Shown here in pieces: positions 52,299-61,593 of a stretch of DNA of 64,000 nt (positions are counted from its first letter, which is position 1; every line of letters starts with the position of its first letter). The position numbers and the translations under genes were made by a program. The notes beneath the pieces were generated by a model. It searched no databases, was not told the DNA's origin, and was given only the letters and a program-made list of their open reading frames with translations. Source of the stretch: Sinorhizobium sp. RAC02 (lineage in GTDB: Bacteria > Pseudomonadota > Alphaproteobacteria > Rhizobiales > Rhizobiaceae); contig NZ_CP016450.1 in assembly GCF_001713395.1 (NCBI RefSeq), forward strand, positions 248,001-312,000. The letters are read 5' to 3'.

Positions 52299-53993
52299 TC
52301 ACCCGATCAGCGCAAACCGGTCCACATCCACCATGCCCTTGTCCGAAATCTTCAGGTGCGGGATGACGGGGAGTGGGAGGAAGGCGAGTTGCAGGAAGGG
52401 TTCTTCCAGCGTCGCACCCAGCGCGAAGGCGGCCTGGCGCAGGTGGTGCAGCGTGTCGCGGACCGTCTCGTAGGGTTCGAGGCTCATCAGGCCGGCGACG
52501 GGCAGCGCGATTTCGCCGGTCACCTTGCCGTCTTCTACCACGACGAAGCCGCCCTTGATTTCGCCCAGGCGATTGGCGGCGAGCGCCATGTCATCCTCGT
52601 CGACGCCGACGACGCAGATATTGTGGCTGTCATGGCCGACCGTCGAGGCGATGGCGCCCTTCTTCAGCCCGAAACCCTGAACGAAACCGTTGGCATGATT
52701 GCCGTTCTTGCCGTGACGTTCGATGACGGCGACCTTGATGATGTCCTGCGCGAGGTCGATGGTGGTCTGGTTGCCCTTGGAAGGCAGGCGGTAGCGGCGG
52801 TGCTCGGTGATGATTTTGCCCGGCAGCACACCCATGACCGGCGTTTCGCCGTCCGTGACGGGAACTGCGAAATGGGCGGCGGCGACGGGTCGCGCCTTGA
52901 CGCTGTCGAGGCCGACGGGTGCCACGGGCTTGCGGGTCGCGAAGAGCGCGTCATCGACCTTCCGCCCGCCCGAGAACACGATCTCCGCCTTGCAGTTTTC
53001 CAGCGTGTCGATAACGACGAGGTCGGCCCGCCAGCCGGGCGCAACGAGGCCGCGATCGCGCAGTCCGAAGGCCTTCGCGGCGGAAATCGAGGCGGCGCGA
53101 TAGACGGCGAGCGGCGCGCGGCCGTGGCCGATCGCGGTGCGGATCATATAGTCGAGATGGCCCTGTTCGGCGATGTCGAGCGGGTTTCGGTCGTCCGTGC
53201 AGAGCGCGATGAACGGTGAAAGCCGCTCGGTCATGATCGGCAGCAGCGCCAGCAGATCCTTGGAGACCGAGCCTTCGCGCACGAGGATGTGCATGCCCTT
53301 GCGGATCTTTTCCAGCGCCTCTTCGGCGGTCGTGCATTCATGTTCCGTGCGGATGCCGGCGGAGAGGTAGCCGTTGAGATCGTTGCCGGAGAGCAGCGGC
53401 GCATGGCCATCGATATGGTCGCCCTGGAAGGCGTCCAGCTTGGCGAGACAGATGGGATCCTTGTGGATGACGCCCGGGAAATTCATGAATTCCGCCAGGC
53501 CGATGACCTTCGGATGGTCGCGGAAGGGCAGCAGGCGCTCGATCGGCAGGTCCGCGCCTGATGTCTCCAGATGGGTCGCCGGTACGCAGCTCGACAGCTG
53601 CACGCGGATGTCCATGATGGTTTCGAGCGCGCTGTCGAGGAAAAACTCGATGCCCTCGCTGCCGAGCACATTGGCGATCTCGTGCGGATCGCAGATGACG
53701 GTCGTCACGCCGTATGGCAGCACGCAGCGATCGAATTCGTGCGGCGTCACCAGCGAGGATTCGATGTGAAGGTGGGTATCGATGAAGCCGGGAACGACGA
53801 TGCGGCCGGAAATGTCAATTTCGGTGCGGCCCCGGTAGTCGCCGCAGGTGCCGACGATGCGGTCGCCCGAAATCGCGATGTCCGAAGCGACGAGTTCACC
53901 CGTCACGAGATCGAAGAACTGCCCGCCCTTCAACACGATATCGGCGGGCTCGCGGCCGGTTCCCTGATCGATGAAGCGTTCCAAGTCGGTCAT
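52299..53993 (-). CDS. ade: Adenine deaminase
   Basis: 564 aa, normal length. Amidohydrolase family: [44 protein letters not shown] (metal site), [51 protein letters not shown], and the C-terminal [23 protein letters not shown]. It converts adenine to hypoxanthine, feeding xanthine dehydrogenase and the urate genes earlier in the window. GGAGA box before the ATG. Confidence 0.95.
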   Translation of the reverse strand: MTDLERFIDQGTGREPADIVLKGGQFFDLVTGELVASDIAISGDRIVGTCGDYRGRTEIDISGRIVVPGFIDTHLHIESSLVTPHEFDRCVLPYGVTTVICDPHEIANVLGSEGIEFFLDSALETIMDIRVQLSSCVPATHLETSGADLPIERLLPFRDHPKVIGLAEFMNFPGVIHKDPICLAKLDAFQGDHIDGHAPLLSGNDLNGYLSAGIRTEHECTTAEEALEKIRKGMHILVREGSVSKDLLALLPIMTERLSPFIALCTDDRNPLDIAEQGHLDYMIRTAIGHGRAPLAVYRAASISAAKAFGLRDRGLVAPGWRADLVVIDTLENCKAEIVFSGGRKVDDALFATRKPVAPVGLDSVKARPVAAAHFAVPVTDGETPVMGVLPGKIITEHRRYRLPSKGNQTTIDLAQDIIKVAVIERHGKNGNHANGFVQGFGLKKGAIASTVGHDSHNICVVGVDEDDMALAANRLGEIKGGFVVVEDGKVTGEIALPVAGLMSLEPYETVRDTLHHLRQAAFALGATLEEPFLQLAFLPLPVIPHLKISDKGMVDVDRFALIG

Positions 53994-54067
53994 GGCGAAG
54001 TCTCCGAATCCTTTTGGGAGACTCTAGCGGTACCGCGGGAAGAGGGAAGGGCCGATGCGGTGAAACT

Positions 54068-54937
54068 TCAGACCGGAAATGTCACGGAAAAGGCGAAACG
54101 CCTGCTTTCGCCGGCGGAAAGCACGGTCGTGTAGGGCCGGTCCTTCAATTCGCGTGAGCCGCCGAATTCCGCCGCCGTGCCATGCCAGGGCTCGATGCAG
54201 AGGAAGGGTGCGCCGGGCTTGGTCCAGAGCGCGAGGTTCGGCAGGTTTTCGAAATGGAATTTCAGCGCCGGCCCGCCCTCGGCTTGGTAGGTCAGACCAT
54301 CGCCCGCGCCTTCTGGGAAAACCAGGGCGTCGTTTTCGAACTGGCCTTGCGCAAGAACGAGCCGGCCTTTGCAGAAGGGTGAGGTTTCCCGAGCCTGGGA
54401 CAGCAGGCCGTTTTCCAGCGGCTGGCGCTTTGGTTCGGCGCCATTGTCGAGCGTCACCACATGCGGCTTGCCGTCGCCGCCGGGCAATGGCCAGAGGAAG
54501 GCGGGGTGGAAACCAAAGCCGAAGGGCATGGGGACATCACCGCGATTTTCGACTTTGGCGGCGACGGTGAGGGTCGGGCCATCGAGGCTGTGCTCGACGG
54601 ACAGCCGGAAGTCGAACGGATAGGTAGCACGGGTGTCTTCGGTGGCGTCCAGCGTATAGCGGCAGAGGGTTGCCGTTGCGCTGGCCAGCGAAAACTCCCG
54701 CCGCCGGGCAAAGCCGTGCTGCGCCATCGTGTAAGGTTTTCCGTCGATCAGGAGCGTATCGTCCGGCGCCTTGCCGACGATCGGGAAGAGCACCGGTGAT
54801 CGCCCGGTCCAGAAGGCGGCGTCACCGTTCCACAGCCAGTTGGCGCCGTCGCGTGTCGTAACAGCCTGCATTTCGGCGCCGAGCGAGGAAACCTCGATCG
54901 AGAGGACGTCGTTTGCTATGCGGGTGATGGTCGGCAT
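54068..54937 (-). CDS. Aldose 1-epimerase family protein
   Basis: 289 aa. Galactose-mutarotase-like beta-sandwich: SSLGAEMQAVTTRDGANWLWNGDAAFWTGRSPVLFPIVG, the catalytic-His segment FGFHPAFLWPLPG and the catalytic Glu in LCIEPWHGTA. The LacX/YihR-like subgroup epimerises C1 of phosphorylated or free aldoses; the sugar is unknown. The start at 54937 places the conserved residues normally; the open frame reaches 55027. Confidence 0.87.
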   Translation of the reverse strand: MPTITRIANDVLSIEVSSLGAEMQAVTTRDGANWLWNGDAAFWTGRSPVLFPIVGKAPDDTLLIDGKPYTMAQHGFARRREFSLASATATLCRYTLDATEDTRATYPFDFRLSVEHSLDGPTLTVAAKVENRGDVPMPFGFGFHPAFLWPLPGGDGKPHVVTLDNGAEPKRQPLENGLLSQARETSPFCKGRLVLAQGQFENDALVFPEGAGDGLTYQAEGGPALKFHFENLPNLALWTKPGAPFLCIEPWHGTAAEFGGSRELKDRPYTTVLSAGESRRFAFSVTFPV

Positions 54938-55050
54938 GATCGTGGCCCCATGGTTTCTGCGCGGCACAATAGCGCCGAAACCGAGTGGGCTTGCAAGCGC
55001 TATCCCGACGCGGCTAGGTATCGGCAATTGCGTGGCAGACAGAGGAATGG

Positions 55051-55545
55051 ATGCAGGTATCCCCTATCATACGACAGGCCGAGACTTCCGAGATCGATGC
55101 GCTTGCGCAGCTATGGCATGCCGGCTGGCAGGATGCGCATGCGGCATTGCTTCCGGCCGCACTTGCCCGCCTGCGCACGCTCCAGAGTTTTGCAGAGCGC
55201 CTGCAGAGCATGCTCGCCGATGTGCGGGTTATCGGTGATTTCGGCGCACCGCTCGGCTTCTGTGCCATCAAACACGATGAGCTGGACCAGCTGTTCGTCG
55301 CGCCGGAGGGGCGGGGTACGGGCATGGCGGCGGCGCTCGTGGCGGATGCCGAGCAGCGTCTTGCCGCGCATGGCGTGACGACGGCCTGGCTTGCCTGCGC
55401 GATCGGCAATCATCGGGCAGCGCGCTTCTACGAGAAATGCGGATGGGCGCTCGCCGGCACCGTCGTCAACCGGCTGGACACCGTCGAGGGGCCGTTTGAT
55501 CTGGAGATCTGGCGCTACGAAAAGACACTTCCACCCGCGGCTTAA
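55051..55545 (+). CDS. GNAT-family N-acetyltransferase
   Basis: 164 aa. Acetyl-CoA motif LFVAPEGRGTGMAAALVADAEQRLAAHG (residues about 88-115) and the following NHRAARFYEKCGWALAG. The substrate is unknown. AGAGGA box just before the ATG. It may lead the DCC-saccharopine dehydrogenase-DUF4166 group, 38 bases before the next gene. Confidence 0.86.
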   Translation: MQVSPIIRQAETSEIDALAQLWHAGWQDAHAALLPAALARLRTLQSFAERLQSMLADVRVIGDFGAPLGFCAIKHDELDQLFVAPEGRGTGMAAALVADAEQRLAAHGVTTAWLACAIGNHRAARFYEKCGWALAGTVVNRLDTVEGPFDLEIWRYEKTLPPAA

Positions 55546-55583
55546 CGGTTGCTGGCGAGAGGGGCCGGCCTTATGCTGGGCGT

Positions 55584-55994
55584 ATGAACCGGAACGACGC
55601 GGCAGGCCCGATCATCGTCTTCGATGCGGAGTGCATTCTCTGCACAGCCAATGCGCAATTCGTGCTCAAGCATGATCACAACAGGCATTTTCGCCTCGCC
55701 TCCATGCAGAAGGAGGTGGGGGCAGCGCTCTATCGTCGCTTCGGCATCGATCCGGCCAATCCGGAATCGATGATCGTTGTTGCGGGTGATCGGCTGTTCA
55801 GGGACAGCGATGCGGTACTGGCGATCTATGCCGGCCTCGGCTGGCCCTGGAAGGCGGTTTCCCTGCTGCGCGCCATCCCGCGTTTCCTGCGCGACCCCGT
55901 CTATCGCTGGCTCGCGCGAAACCGCTACCGCATTTTCGGGCGGCGCGACGCCTGCTGGGTGCCGTCACCGGGTGATGCGGATCGAGTGCTGTGA
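55584..55994 (+). CDS. DCC-family thiol-disulfide oxidoreductase-like protein (DUF393)
   Basis: 136 aa. Named from the DxxCxxC motif, here DAECILC near residue 14, followed by HFRLASMQKEVGAALYRRFGID and the C-terminal WLARNRYRIFGRRDACWVPSP. DCC proteins are thioredoxin-like, of unproven activity. The stop overlaps the start of the next gene (GTGA). Confidence 0.85.
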   Translation: MNRNDAAGPIIVFDAECILCTANAQFVLKHDHNRHFRLASMQKEVGAALYRRFGIDPANPESMIVVAGDRLFRDSDAVLAIYAGLGWPWKAVSLLRAIPRFLRDPVYRWLARNRYRIFGRRDACWVPSPGDADRVL

Positions 55995-57022
55995 AAAGCG
56001 TTATCGTGCTGGGCGGTTACGGTGGCTTTGGCGCGCGGCTTTCAAAACGGCTGGCAGCGGATGGCTGGGCGGTGCTGGTCGCCGGCCGGAATGCCGCAGC
56101 GGCGGAACGGCTTGCCGCGGAATTGCCCAATGCCCAGCCGCTGGTCGTGGATCGGAATGGCGATCTTCGCTCTGCCCTTCAAGCGGTTCGCCCCTTCTTG
56201 CTGATCGATGCGGCCGGCCCCTTTCAGGGGAGCGGCTACCAGGTCGTGGAAGCCTGCATCGCTTGCGGCGTGCACTATATAGACTTGGCGGACGCTCGCG
56301 ATTTCGTCTGCGGCATTGGACGGCTGGACGAAGTGGCAAAGGCGGCAGGCGTTGCGGTGGTGTCCGGCGGCTCCAGCGTACCGGCGCTATCCGGTGCCGT
56401 GATCGCGGAACTGTCCCGCGGCATGGAGGAGATCTGCTCGGTCGAAACCTCGATCAGCGCCTCCAACCGCGCAACGGCGGGCGCCTCGGTTGCGGCGGCG
56501 ATCCTGAGCTATGTCGGCAAGCCTGTGCGCCTCTGGCATGGCCGGCGCTGGCGGCAGGAAACGGGCTGGCATCGGCTTCATGTTCAGGACTACCGCGTCC
56601 CCGGCCGCGTGCCGATCCGGCGGCTGGTGGCGCTGGCGGATGTGCCGGATCACGATATCGTTCCGAGTGCCGTTCCCGGAAAGCCGGCGACCACGTTTCG
56701 TGCTGGGCCGGAATTCGCCTTTCAGCTTCTGACGCTCTGGCTCCTCAGCTGGCCGGTGAGATGGGGCTGGGTCCGCTCGCTGTCACCCTTCGCGCGATGG
56801 CTTTTGCCGCTTCAGAAGCTGAGCGCGCGTCTCGGCACCGATCGGTCGGCCATGGCGATCGAGGTCAAGGGCATATCGGAGGGCGAACCGGTGGTGGGCC
56901 GCTGGACATTGATTGCGGAAAACGGTGATGGGCCGGAAATCTCGACCATTGCCGCCCATGTGCTCGCAAACGCCCTTGCCGCCGGGCGGCTGGCGCCCGG
57001 TGCGCGCCACGCGGCGGGCTAG
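55991..57022 (+). CDS. Saccharopine dehydrogenase-like NAD(P)-binding protein
   Basis: 343 aa. Rossmann motif VLGGYGGFGARLSKRLAADGWAVLVAGR, then AAGPFQGSGYQVVEACIACGVHYIDLAD and VVSGGSSVPALSGAVI, typical of the saccharopine-dehydrogenase-related membrane-associated reductases. A hydrophobic stretch (AFQLLTLWLLSWPVRWGW) near residue 245 may anchor it to the membrane. The reaction is not known. GTG start overlapping the DCC stop. Confidence 0.83.
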   Translation: MKSVIVLGGYGGFGARLSKRLAADGWAVLVAGRNAAAAERLAAELPNAQPLVVDRNGDLRSALQAVRPFLLIDAAGPFQGSGYQVVEACIACGVHYIDLADARDFVCGIGRLDEVAKAAGVAVVSGGSSVPALSGAVIAELSRGMEEICSVETSISASNRATAGASVAAAILSYVGKPVRLWHGRRWRQETGWHRLHVQDYRVPGRVPIRRLVALADVPDHDIVPSAVPGKPATTFRAGPEFAFQLLTLWLLSWPVRWGWVRSLSPFARWLLPLQKLSARLGTDRSAMAIEVKGISEGEPVVGRWTLIAENGDGPEISTIAAHVLANALAAGRLAPGARHAAG

Positions 57023-57613
57023 GTGACGCTCGATGACTTCAATCCGCATTTCGACAGGCTTGCCATTTTTCGGGCGGTCGAAAGTTGGCCCTACGTGCCG
57101 CTTTACCGCCGTGTCATCGGGCCGGCCTATACGGTCATGCCGAAACCCGTCCGTGACATGCACGATATCGTCGGCGATGCAGGCGCTTGCGGGCGCGGGA
57201 AGGTGCAACGGGGCGGCTCGCCTCTTGCCCGTCTTGTCTGCGCCGTCATGCGTTTTCCGCCGGAGGGTGAGCACGATCTGCACGTCTCCTTCGTCGAACG
57301 CAACGGCGTCGAACGCTGGACGCGGGATTTTGCCGGCCATGCCTTTACGAGCGAGCTCGGGCAGCGCGGCGACCGTCTCGTCGAGCGGTTCGGCCCGATG
57401 CGGTTTTCCTTCGACCTGCCCTCCAATGCGTCCGGCCTGACGATGGTGATGCGGGGCTGGTCCATCCTCGGCGTTCCCATGCCGCTGTGGCTCGCGCCGC
57501 GCAGTGAGGCGCGGGAATGGGCGGAGGGCGAGGATTTCTGCTTCGACGTGCCGATCGCATTGCCGGGTATCGGCACGGTCGTGCATTACTCCGGCCGCCT
57601 GCGGCGGATCTGA
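57023..57613 (+). CDS. DUF4166 protein
   Basis: 196 aa. PVRDMHDIVGDAGACGRGKVQRGGSPLARLVCAVMRFPPEGEHDLHVSF followed by SNASGLTMVMRGWSILGVPMPLWLAPRSEAREW, the DUF4166 pattern, often fused to saccharopine-dehydrogenase-like domains in other bacteria. It starts with GTG immediately after the TAG of that gene, so the two are the split form of the fusion. A lipid-related role is suggested by the fused forms; this is inference. Confidence 0.82.
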   Translation: MTLDDFNPHFDRLAIFRAVESWPYVPLYRRVIGPAYTVMPKPVRDMHDIVGDAGACGRGKVQRGGSPLARLVCAVMRFPPEGEHDLHVSFVERNGVERWTRDFAGHAFTSELGQRGDRLVERFGPMRFSFDLPSNASGLTMVMRGWSILGVPMPLWLAPRSEAREWAEGEDFCFDVPIALPGIGTVVHYSGRLRRI

Positions 57614-57626
57614 CCGCACCAACAAA

Positions 57627-57648
57627 AATGGCGGCCGGAGCCGCCATT
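57627..57648. terminator. Bidirectional terminator between DUF4166 and aminotransferase genes
   Basis: Stem AATGGCGGC (57627-57635) / GCCGCCATT (57640-57648), CGGA loop, A-rich on the left side (AAAAA) giving a U tract for the aminotransferase transcript. Confidence 0.75.
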
Positions 57649-57671
57649 CGCAATCTGCCGGATGGATCGGG

Positions 57672-58997
57672 TCAGATATTGTTCTGCAACACCTCGCGCA
57701 GCTTGCCGAACAGTTCGTCGATATGGTGCTTCTCGATGATGAGCGGCGGGGAGAGCGCGATGATATCGCCGGTCGTACGGATGAGCAGGCCCTTTTCGTA
57801 GGCCTTGAGGAAGGCGTTGAAGGCGCGCTTGGTCGGCTCGCCGGCGATGGGGGCGAGTTCGATGGCGCCGATCAGGCCGACATTTCTGACATCGATGACA
57901 TTCGGGCAATCCTTCAGCGAATGCAGGCCGTCTTCCCAGTAGGAGGCGAGTTCGCTCGCGCGGGTCAGCAGGCCTTCTTCCTTGTAGGTGTCGAGCGTGC
58001 CGAGGGCTGCGGCGCAGGCGATCGGGTTGCCGGAATAGGTGTAGCCGTGCATGAACTCGATCATGTGCTCCGGGCCGTTCATGAAGGCATCATGGATCTC
58101 GGAGGTCACGAAGACGGCGCCCATCGGGATCACGCCGTTGGTGAGGCCCTTGGCGGTGGTGATGATATCCGGCTTCACGTCGAAATACTGCGCGGCGAAC
58201 GGTGCGCCGAGGCGGCCGAAACCGGTGATGACTTCGTCGAAGATCAGCAGGATGCCGTGCTGCGTGCAGATTTCGCGCAGCTTCTGGAGGTAACCCTTCG
58301 GCGGAATGAGCACGCCGGTGGAACCGGCGACCGGTTCGACGATGACAGCGGCGATGGTCGAGGCGTCATGCAGGGTGACGATGCGCTGGAGTTCGCTGGC
58401 AATGTCGCCGCCATGCTCCGGCTCGCCGCGGGTAAAGGCATTCTTGTCTGGGAAATGGGTGTGCGGCATGTGGTCGACGCCTGTCAGCAGCGTGCCGAAC
58501 ATCTTGCGGTTGGACACGATGCCGCCGACGGATATGCCGCCGAAATTGACGCCGTGATAGCCGCGCTCGCGGCCGATCAGGCGGAAGCGCGATCCGTCAC
58601 CCTTGGCGCGGTGGTAGGCGAGCGCGACCTTCAGCGCGGTCTCGACCGATTCCGAGCCGGAATTGGTATAGAGGACATGGTTCATGCCCTCGGGCGCGAT
58701 GTCGACGAGACGGTTGGCAAGCTCGAAGGCCTTGGGGTGGCCGAGTTGGAAGGCGGGTGCATAGTCGAGTTCGCCGGCCTGTTCGCGGATCGCCTCGGTG
58801 ATCTTGGGGCGGCAGTGGCCGGCATTGACGCACCAGAGGCCGGCGGTGCCATCGAGCACCTGGCGACCGTCATGGGTGGTGTAATACATGTCCTTGGCGC
58901 CGACGAAGAGGCGCGGTTCCTTCTTGAACTGCCGGTTTGCCGTGAACGGCATCCAGAAGGCACGCAGATCGTTGGGGGTGTTGAGGCGGTTGGACAT
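57672..58997 (-). CDS. Class III aminotransferase (omega-amino acid/beta-alanine:pyruvate type)
   Basis: 441 aa. DLRAFWMPFTANRQFKKEPRLFVGAKDMYY at the N-terminus, the PLP-phosphate turn NSGSESVETALKVALAYHRAKG, GRERGYHGVNFGG, LLIFDEVITGFGRLG and the PLP lysine in DIITTAKGLTNGVIPMG. It moves amino groups from omega-amino acids or amines to pyruvate. The start at 58997 has a GGAGAG box; the frame is open to 59045. Monocistronic, between two terminators. Confidence 0.9.
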   Translation of the reverse strand: MSNRLNTPNDLRAFWMPFTANRQFKKEPRLFVGAKDMYYTTHDGRQVLDGTAGLWCVNAGHCRPKITEAIREQAGELDYAPAFQLGHPKAFELANRLVDIAPEGMNHVLYTNSGSESVETALKVALAYHRAKGDGSRFRLIGRERGYHGVNFGGISVGGIVSNRKMFGTLLTGVDHMPHTHFPDKNAFTRGEPEHGGDIASELQRIVTLHDASTIAAVIVEPVAGSTGVLIPPKGYLQKLREICTQHGILLIFDEVITGFGRLGAPFAAQYFDVKPDIITTAKGLTNGVIPMGAVFVTSEIHDAFMNGPEHMIEFMHGYTYSGNPIACAAALGTLDTYKEEGLLTRASELASYWEDGLHSLKDCPNVIDVRNVGLIGAIELAPIAGEPTKRAFNAFLKAYEKGLLIRTTGDIIALSPPLIIEKHHIDELFGKLREVLQNNI

Positions 58998-59121
58998 GCG
59001 GTCTCTCCATGGCCTTTGGAATGCGGGGGCCGTCCCGGCTGGCAACGCGGATGGTTGGATTTTTACCCGGTGGTCAAAGTATCAAGGCGATTCACGTCGT
59101 CAAGACGATGATTCCACGCAA

Positions 59122-59149
59122 AACGCCTCGGATCGCCATCCGAGGCGTT
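59122..59149 (-). terminator. Terminator of nolR
   Basis: Perfect 12-bp stem AACGCCTCGGAT (59122-59133) / ATCCGAGGCGTT (59138-59149), loop CGCC, with TTTTGCG following on the minus strand. It lies 25 bases after the nolR stop. Confidence 0.85.
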
Positions 59150-59174
59150 ACGAATCAGGGCTTTTCAGCGCCAT

Positions 59175-59516
59175 TCAGGCGATACGGAGCTTCTTTTCCG
59201 CGTTTCCATGGCTGGCGGCAGCCTTGTAGATGCGATCAAGCGAATCGAGGATTGTCAGAACGGCGTCCGACTTGCTCGAATAGTAGATCGTCTGGGCATC
59301 GCGACGGGTGGTCACGAGATTCTGCGCACGCAGCTTCGACAGGTGCTGCGACAGGGCCGATTGGCTGAGGCCGACCTGGTTTGCCAGGGCTCCGACGGCG
59401 ATCTCACCCTCGACAAGAACCTTCAGAATGAGCAGGCGCTTCGGGTTCGCCATGGCGGAAAGAAAGTCGGATGCAACTTCGGCCTGCGCATGTTCTGCGT
59501 CTGAAATCTTGTCCAT
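59175..59516 (-). CDS. nolR: NolR-type ArsR-family transcriptional regulator
   Basis: 113 aa. FLSAMANPKRLLILKVL ... AVGALANQVGLSQSALSQHLSKLRAQNLVTTRRDAQTIYYSSKSDAVLTILDSLDRIY is nearly identical to S. meliloti NolR over the winged helix; the ends differ. There are no metal-binding cysteines, as in NolR. In Sinorhizobium it represses nod genes and tunes growth and quorum sensing. AAGGAG box six bases before the ATG. It is preceded by an AT-rich region with a perfect palindrome, so autoregulation is likely. Confidence 0.82.
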   Translation of the reverse strand: MDKISDAEHAQAEVASDFLSAMANPKRLLILKVLVEGEIAVGALANQVGLSQSALSQHLSKLRAQNLVTTRRDAQTIYYSSKSDAVLTILDSLDRIYKAAASHGNAEKKLRIA

Positions 59517-59544
59517 CTGAAACTCCTTCGGGCGCTTCCGCTTC

Positions 59545-59558
59545 AAATCATATGATTT
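59545..59558. promoter_or_regulatory. Perfect 14-bp palindrome upstream of nolR
   Basis: AAATCATATGATTT, 28 bases before the nolR ATG, in a local AT-rich island. Size and symmetry suit an ArsR-family dimer. Confidence 0.5.
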
Positions 59559-59574
59559 TATGTTAATCCGCTTG

Positions 59575-59589
59575 TTAGCATATAAACAA
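59575..59589 (+). promoter_or_regulatory. Near-match to the NolR binding consensus
   Basis: TTAG-N9-AA, compared with the known (A/T)TTAG-N9-A(T/A); only the first base before TTAG (G) deviates. It lies 58 bases upstream of the nolR start. Confidence 0.4.
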
Positions 59590-59699
59590 AACCCCCTTCA
59601 TCAAGAGCCAGAAATGGGGGTATGCTGCACGCATAGCGATAAACGCATACCGCAATCGCAGAAAGCGTCCAAGCGGACGGTTGCGGAAATGCCGGTTCT

Positions 59700-60467
59700 T
59701 CAGCCGGTCGCTCTGGTTTCTTTCAGTAAACGCGCAAGTTCGCTGCGGAGTTCCACGGCCTGATCAAGTTCGCGTGAAAACTCCAGTCGCTTCAATTTGT
59801 CACCGCTCGCAAGGTCTATACCGCCGGCATCGAGGCCGACAATGGTCCACTCGCCGTCTTTCGCACCGCAATAGTGGCGCGCATAGATGCCGGCTGCTTC
59901 CGCATGATCGCTGTTCATGTGTTCGATGGCGCCGGCTTCCATGTCAGCGAGCGCGCTGCGGGCGGCCGAGTGAATCAGCAGGTCGTCGGCGGTGAGCACG
60001 AAAGCTTTGCCGAAGCCGCCGTTGAGATGGGCGCGCAGCGGCACGAGCCGGAAGAAGGCGAAATCCGGGAAATCGACGTAGAGCTTTGCCTTGGGGTGGC
60101 GGCGGACGAATCGCGCACGCAATGCCGCATGAGCGTCGCTGTCGCGCGCCACCTCCTCGGCCTCGCAGATGACCGTCAGGCGCGGATGGGCGAGCGGATC
60201 GCCCTTGCCGGGCTCGCCGGCGAGCAGCGAGGCGCGGGGATCGCGGCGCAACGCCTGGGTGTGGACGGAAAGCGCCGAGACGAGGATGACCGGCGTGCCG
60301 TCCGTATCGGTGCCGGTCAGCGTGCGGCTGGCGAAGGGCGCGCCGCTTTCCGGCTCGATGACTGCGAGTGCGCAGCTTCGGGCCGACCGCAGCAGGGTGC
60401 GGGCAAGGCGACGCGCGTCATCGTCGGTTTCGCGCAGAACGCTTGGTTTATCCTTCTCGGCCATCAT
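59700..60467 (-). CDS. hugZ: HugZ-family haem oxygenase/haem-utilisation protein
   Basis: 255 aa. Split-barrel FMN-binding fold with RTLLRSARSCALAVIEPESGAPFASRTLTGTDTDGTPVILVSALSVHTQALRRDPRASLLAGEPGKGDPLAHPR, then the C-terminal DUF2470 domain with AGAIEHMNSDHAEAAGIYARHYCGAKDGEWTIVGLDAGGIDL. HugZ-like proteins degrade haem or store it in rhizobia and pathogens; a pyridoxamine-phosphate-oxidase-like role is less likely. Upstream of nolR on the same strand by about 180 bases. GGAG box before the ATG. Confidence 0.85.
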   Translation of the reverse strand: MMAEKDKPSVLRETDDDARRLARTLLRSARSCALAVIEPESGAPFASRTLTGTDTDGTPVILVSALSVHTQALRRDPRASLLAGEPGKGDPLAHPRLTVICEAEEVARDSDAHAALRARFVRRHPKAKLYVDFPDFAFFRLVPLRAHLNGGFGKAFVLTADDLLIHSAARSALADMEAGAIEHMNSDHAEAAGIYARHYCGAKDGEWTIVGLDAGGIDLASGDKLKRLEFSRELDQAVELRSELARLLKETRATG

Positions 60468-60496
60468 GCTTGCTCCGGTCGTCTTTCCAAATGAAA

Positions 60497-60525
60497 AAGG
60501 CAGCGCCCGTTTTCGGCGCTGCCTT
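60497..60525 (-). terminator. Terminator of the choXWV operon
   Basis: 11-bp stem AAGGCAGCGCC (60497-60507) / GGCGCTGCCTT (60515-60525), followed on the minus strand by TTTTT. It lies 25 bases after the choV stop. Confidence 0.85.
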
Positions 60526-60549
60526 ATCTAATCCGATCGGGGCGGTCTG

Positions 60550-61593
60550 TCAGCCGCGACGACGGTGCCGAGTCAATCCGGTCACGACGTCCTGTGCGCT
60601 GATCGTGCCGATCACCGTGCCGTTTTCGACGACGCCGACATTGCCGGGCGTGCGCGACATAGCGTCGAGGATGTCGACGAGCGGGGTCTCCCGTGTCGCG
60701 GTTGCGGTTACGCCGCCATTGGCGGAGGCGCCCTGCTGCATGACGTCCTGCGCCGTCAGCATGGTGATCGGGTTCATGTTCTGCACGAAATCCGCGACAT
60801 ACTGGTTGGCCGGGTTCTTCACGATATCCTGCGGCGTACCGCACTGGATGATGCGTCCGCCCTCCATGATGGCGATGCGGTTGCCGATGCGGAAGGCCTC
60901 GTCGAGATCGTGGCTGACGAAGAGGATGGTCTTCTTCAGCCGGCGCTGGAACTCCAGCAGCTCGTCCTGCAGGCGCGTGCGGATCAACGGGTCGAGCGCC
61001 GAGAACGGCTCGTCCATGAGCAGGATCGGTGCGCCCGTTGCAAAGGCGCGGGCGAGGCCCACGCGCTGCTGCATGCCGCCAGACAGCTCGTTCACCTTGC
61101 GGTCTGCCCACTTGGCGAGGTTGACGAGCTCGAGCTGTTCGGCAACGCGGGCCTTGCGCTCGGCATCTGGCACGCCGGCAAGCTCGAGGCCGAAGCCGAC
61201 ATTGTCTGCGACGGTGCGCCAGGGCAGCAGCGCGAACTGCTGGAACACCATGGAAACGGTGTGCATGCGGAAGTCGCGCAGCGCCTTGGGTGTCGATGCG
61301 TAGGGGTTCACGCTGCCGCTGCCGGCCTTCACCTGCACATCACCGCGCACCACCGGGGCAAGCCCGTTGACGGCGCGAAGAAGCGTCGACTTGCCGGAGC
61401 CGGACAGGCCCATCAGCACGAGGATTTCGCCCTCGGTGATCGACAGCGTGGCATCGGCGACGCCGAGCACGAGGCCGGTTTCCGCGCCGATCTCGTCGCG
61501 GGACTTGCCCGCATCGGCCATCGCGAGCGCCTTTTGCGGGCTGTCGCCGAAGATGATGGAGACGTTCTTGAAGACGACGGATTCAGTCATCAT
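60550..61593 (-). CDS. choV: Choline ABC transporter ATP-binding protein
   Basis: 347 aa. QAT-type ATPase: GLSGSGKST (Walker A), LSGGMQQRVGLARA (signature), ILLMDEPFSALDP (Walker B), SHDLDEA. A C-terminal CBS-like remnant (TLVDILDAMSRTPGNVGVVENGTVIGTISAQDVV) may sense osmotic or energy state. Start MMTESVV overlaps the choW stop (ATGATGA). A longer open frame reaching 62517 reads choW in the wrong frame and is not real. Confidence 0.93.
   Translation of the reverse strand: MMTESVVFKNVSIIFGDSPQKALAMADAGKSRDEIGAETGLVLGVADATLSITEGEILVLMGLSGSGKSTLLRAVNGLAPVVRGDVQVKAGSGSVNPYASTPKALRDFRMHTVSMVFQQFALLPWRTVADNVGFGLELAGVPDAERKARVAEQLELVNLAKWADRKVNELSGGMQQRVGLARAFATGAPILLMDEPFSALDPLIRTRLQDELLEFQRRLKKTILFVSHDLDEAFRIGNRIAIMEGGRIIQCGTPQDIVKNPANQYVADFVQNMNPITMLTAQDVMQQGASANGGVTATATRETPLVDILDAMSRTPGNVGVVENGTVIGTISAQDVVTGLTRHRRRG

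Noticed and set aside
59517..59699. nod box upstream of nolR or hugZ
   Set aside because: I could not find the conserved ATC-N9-GAT repeats of a nod box; the palindrome there is of ArsR type.
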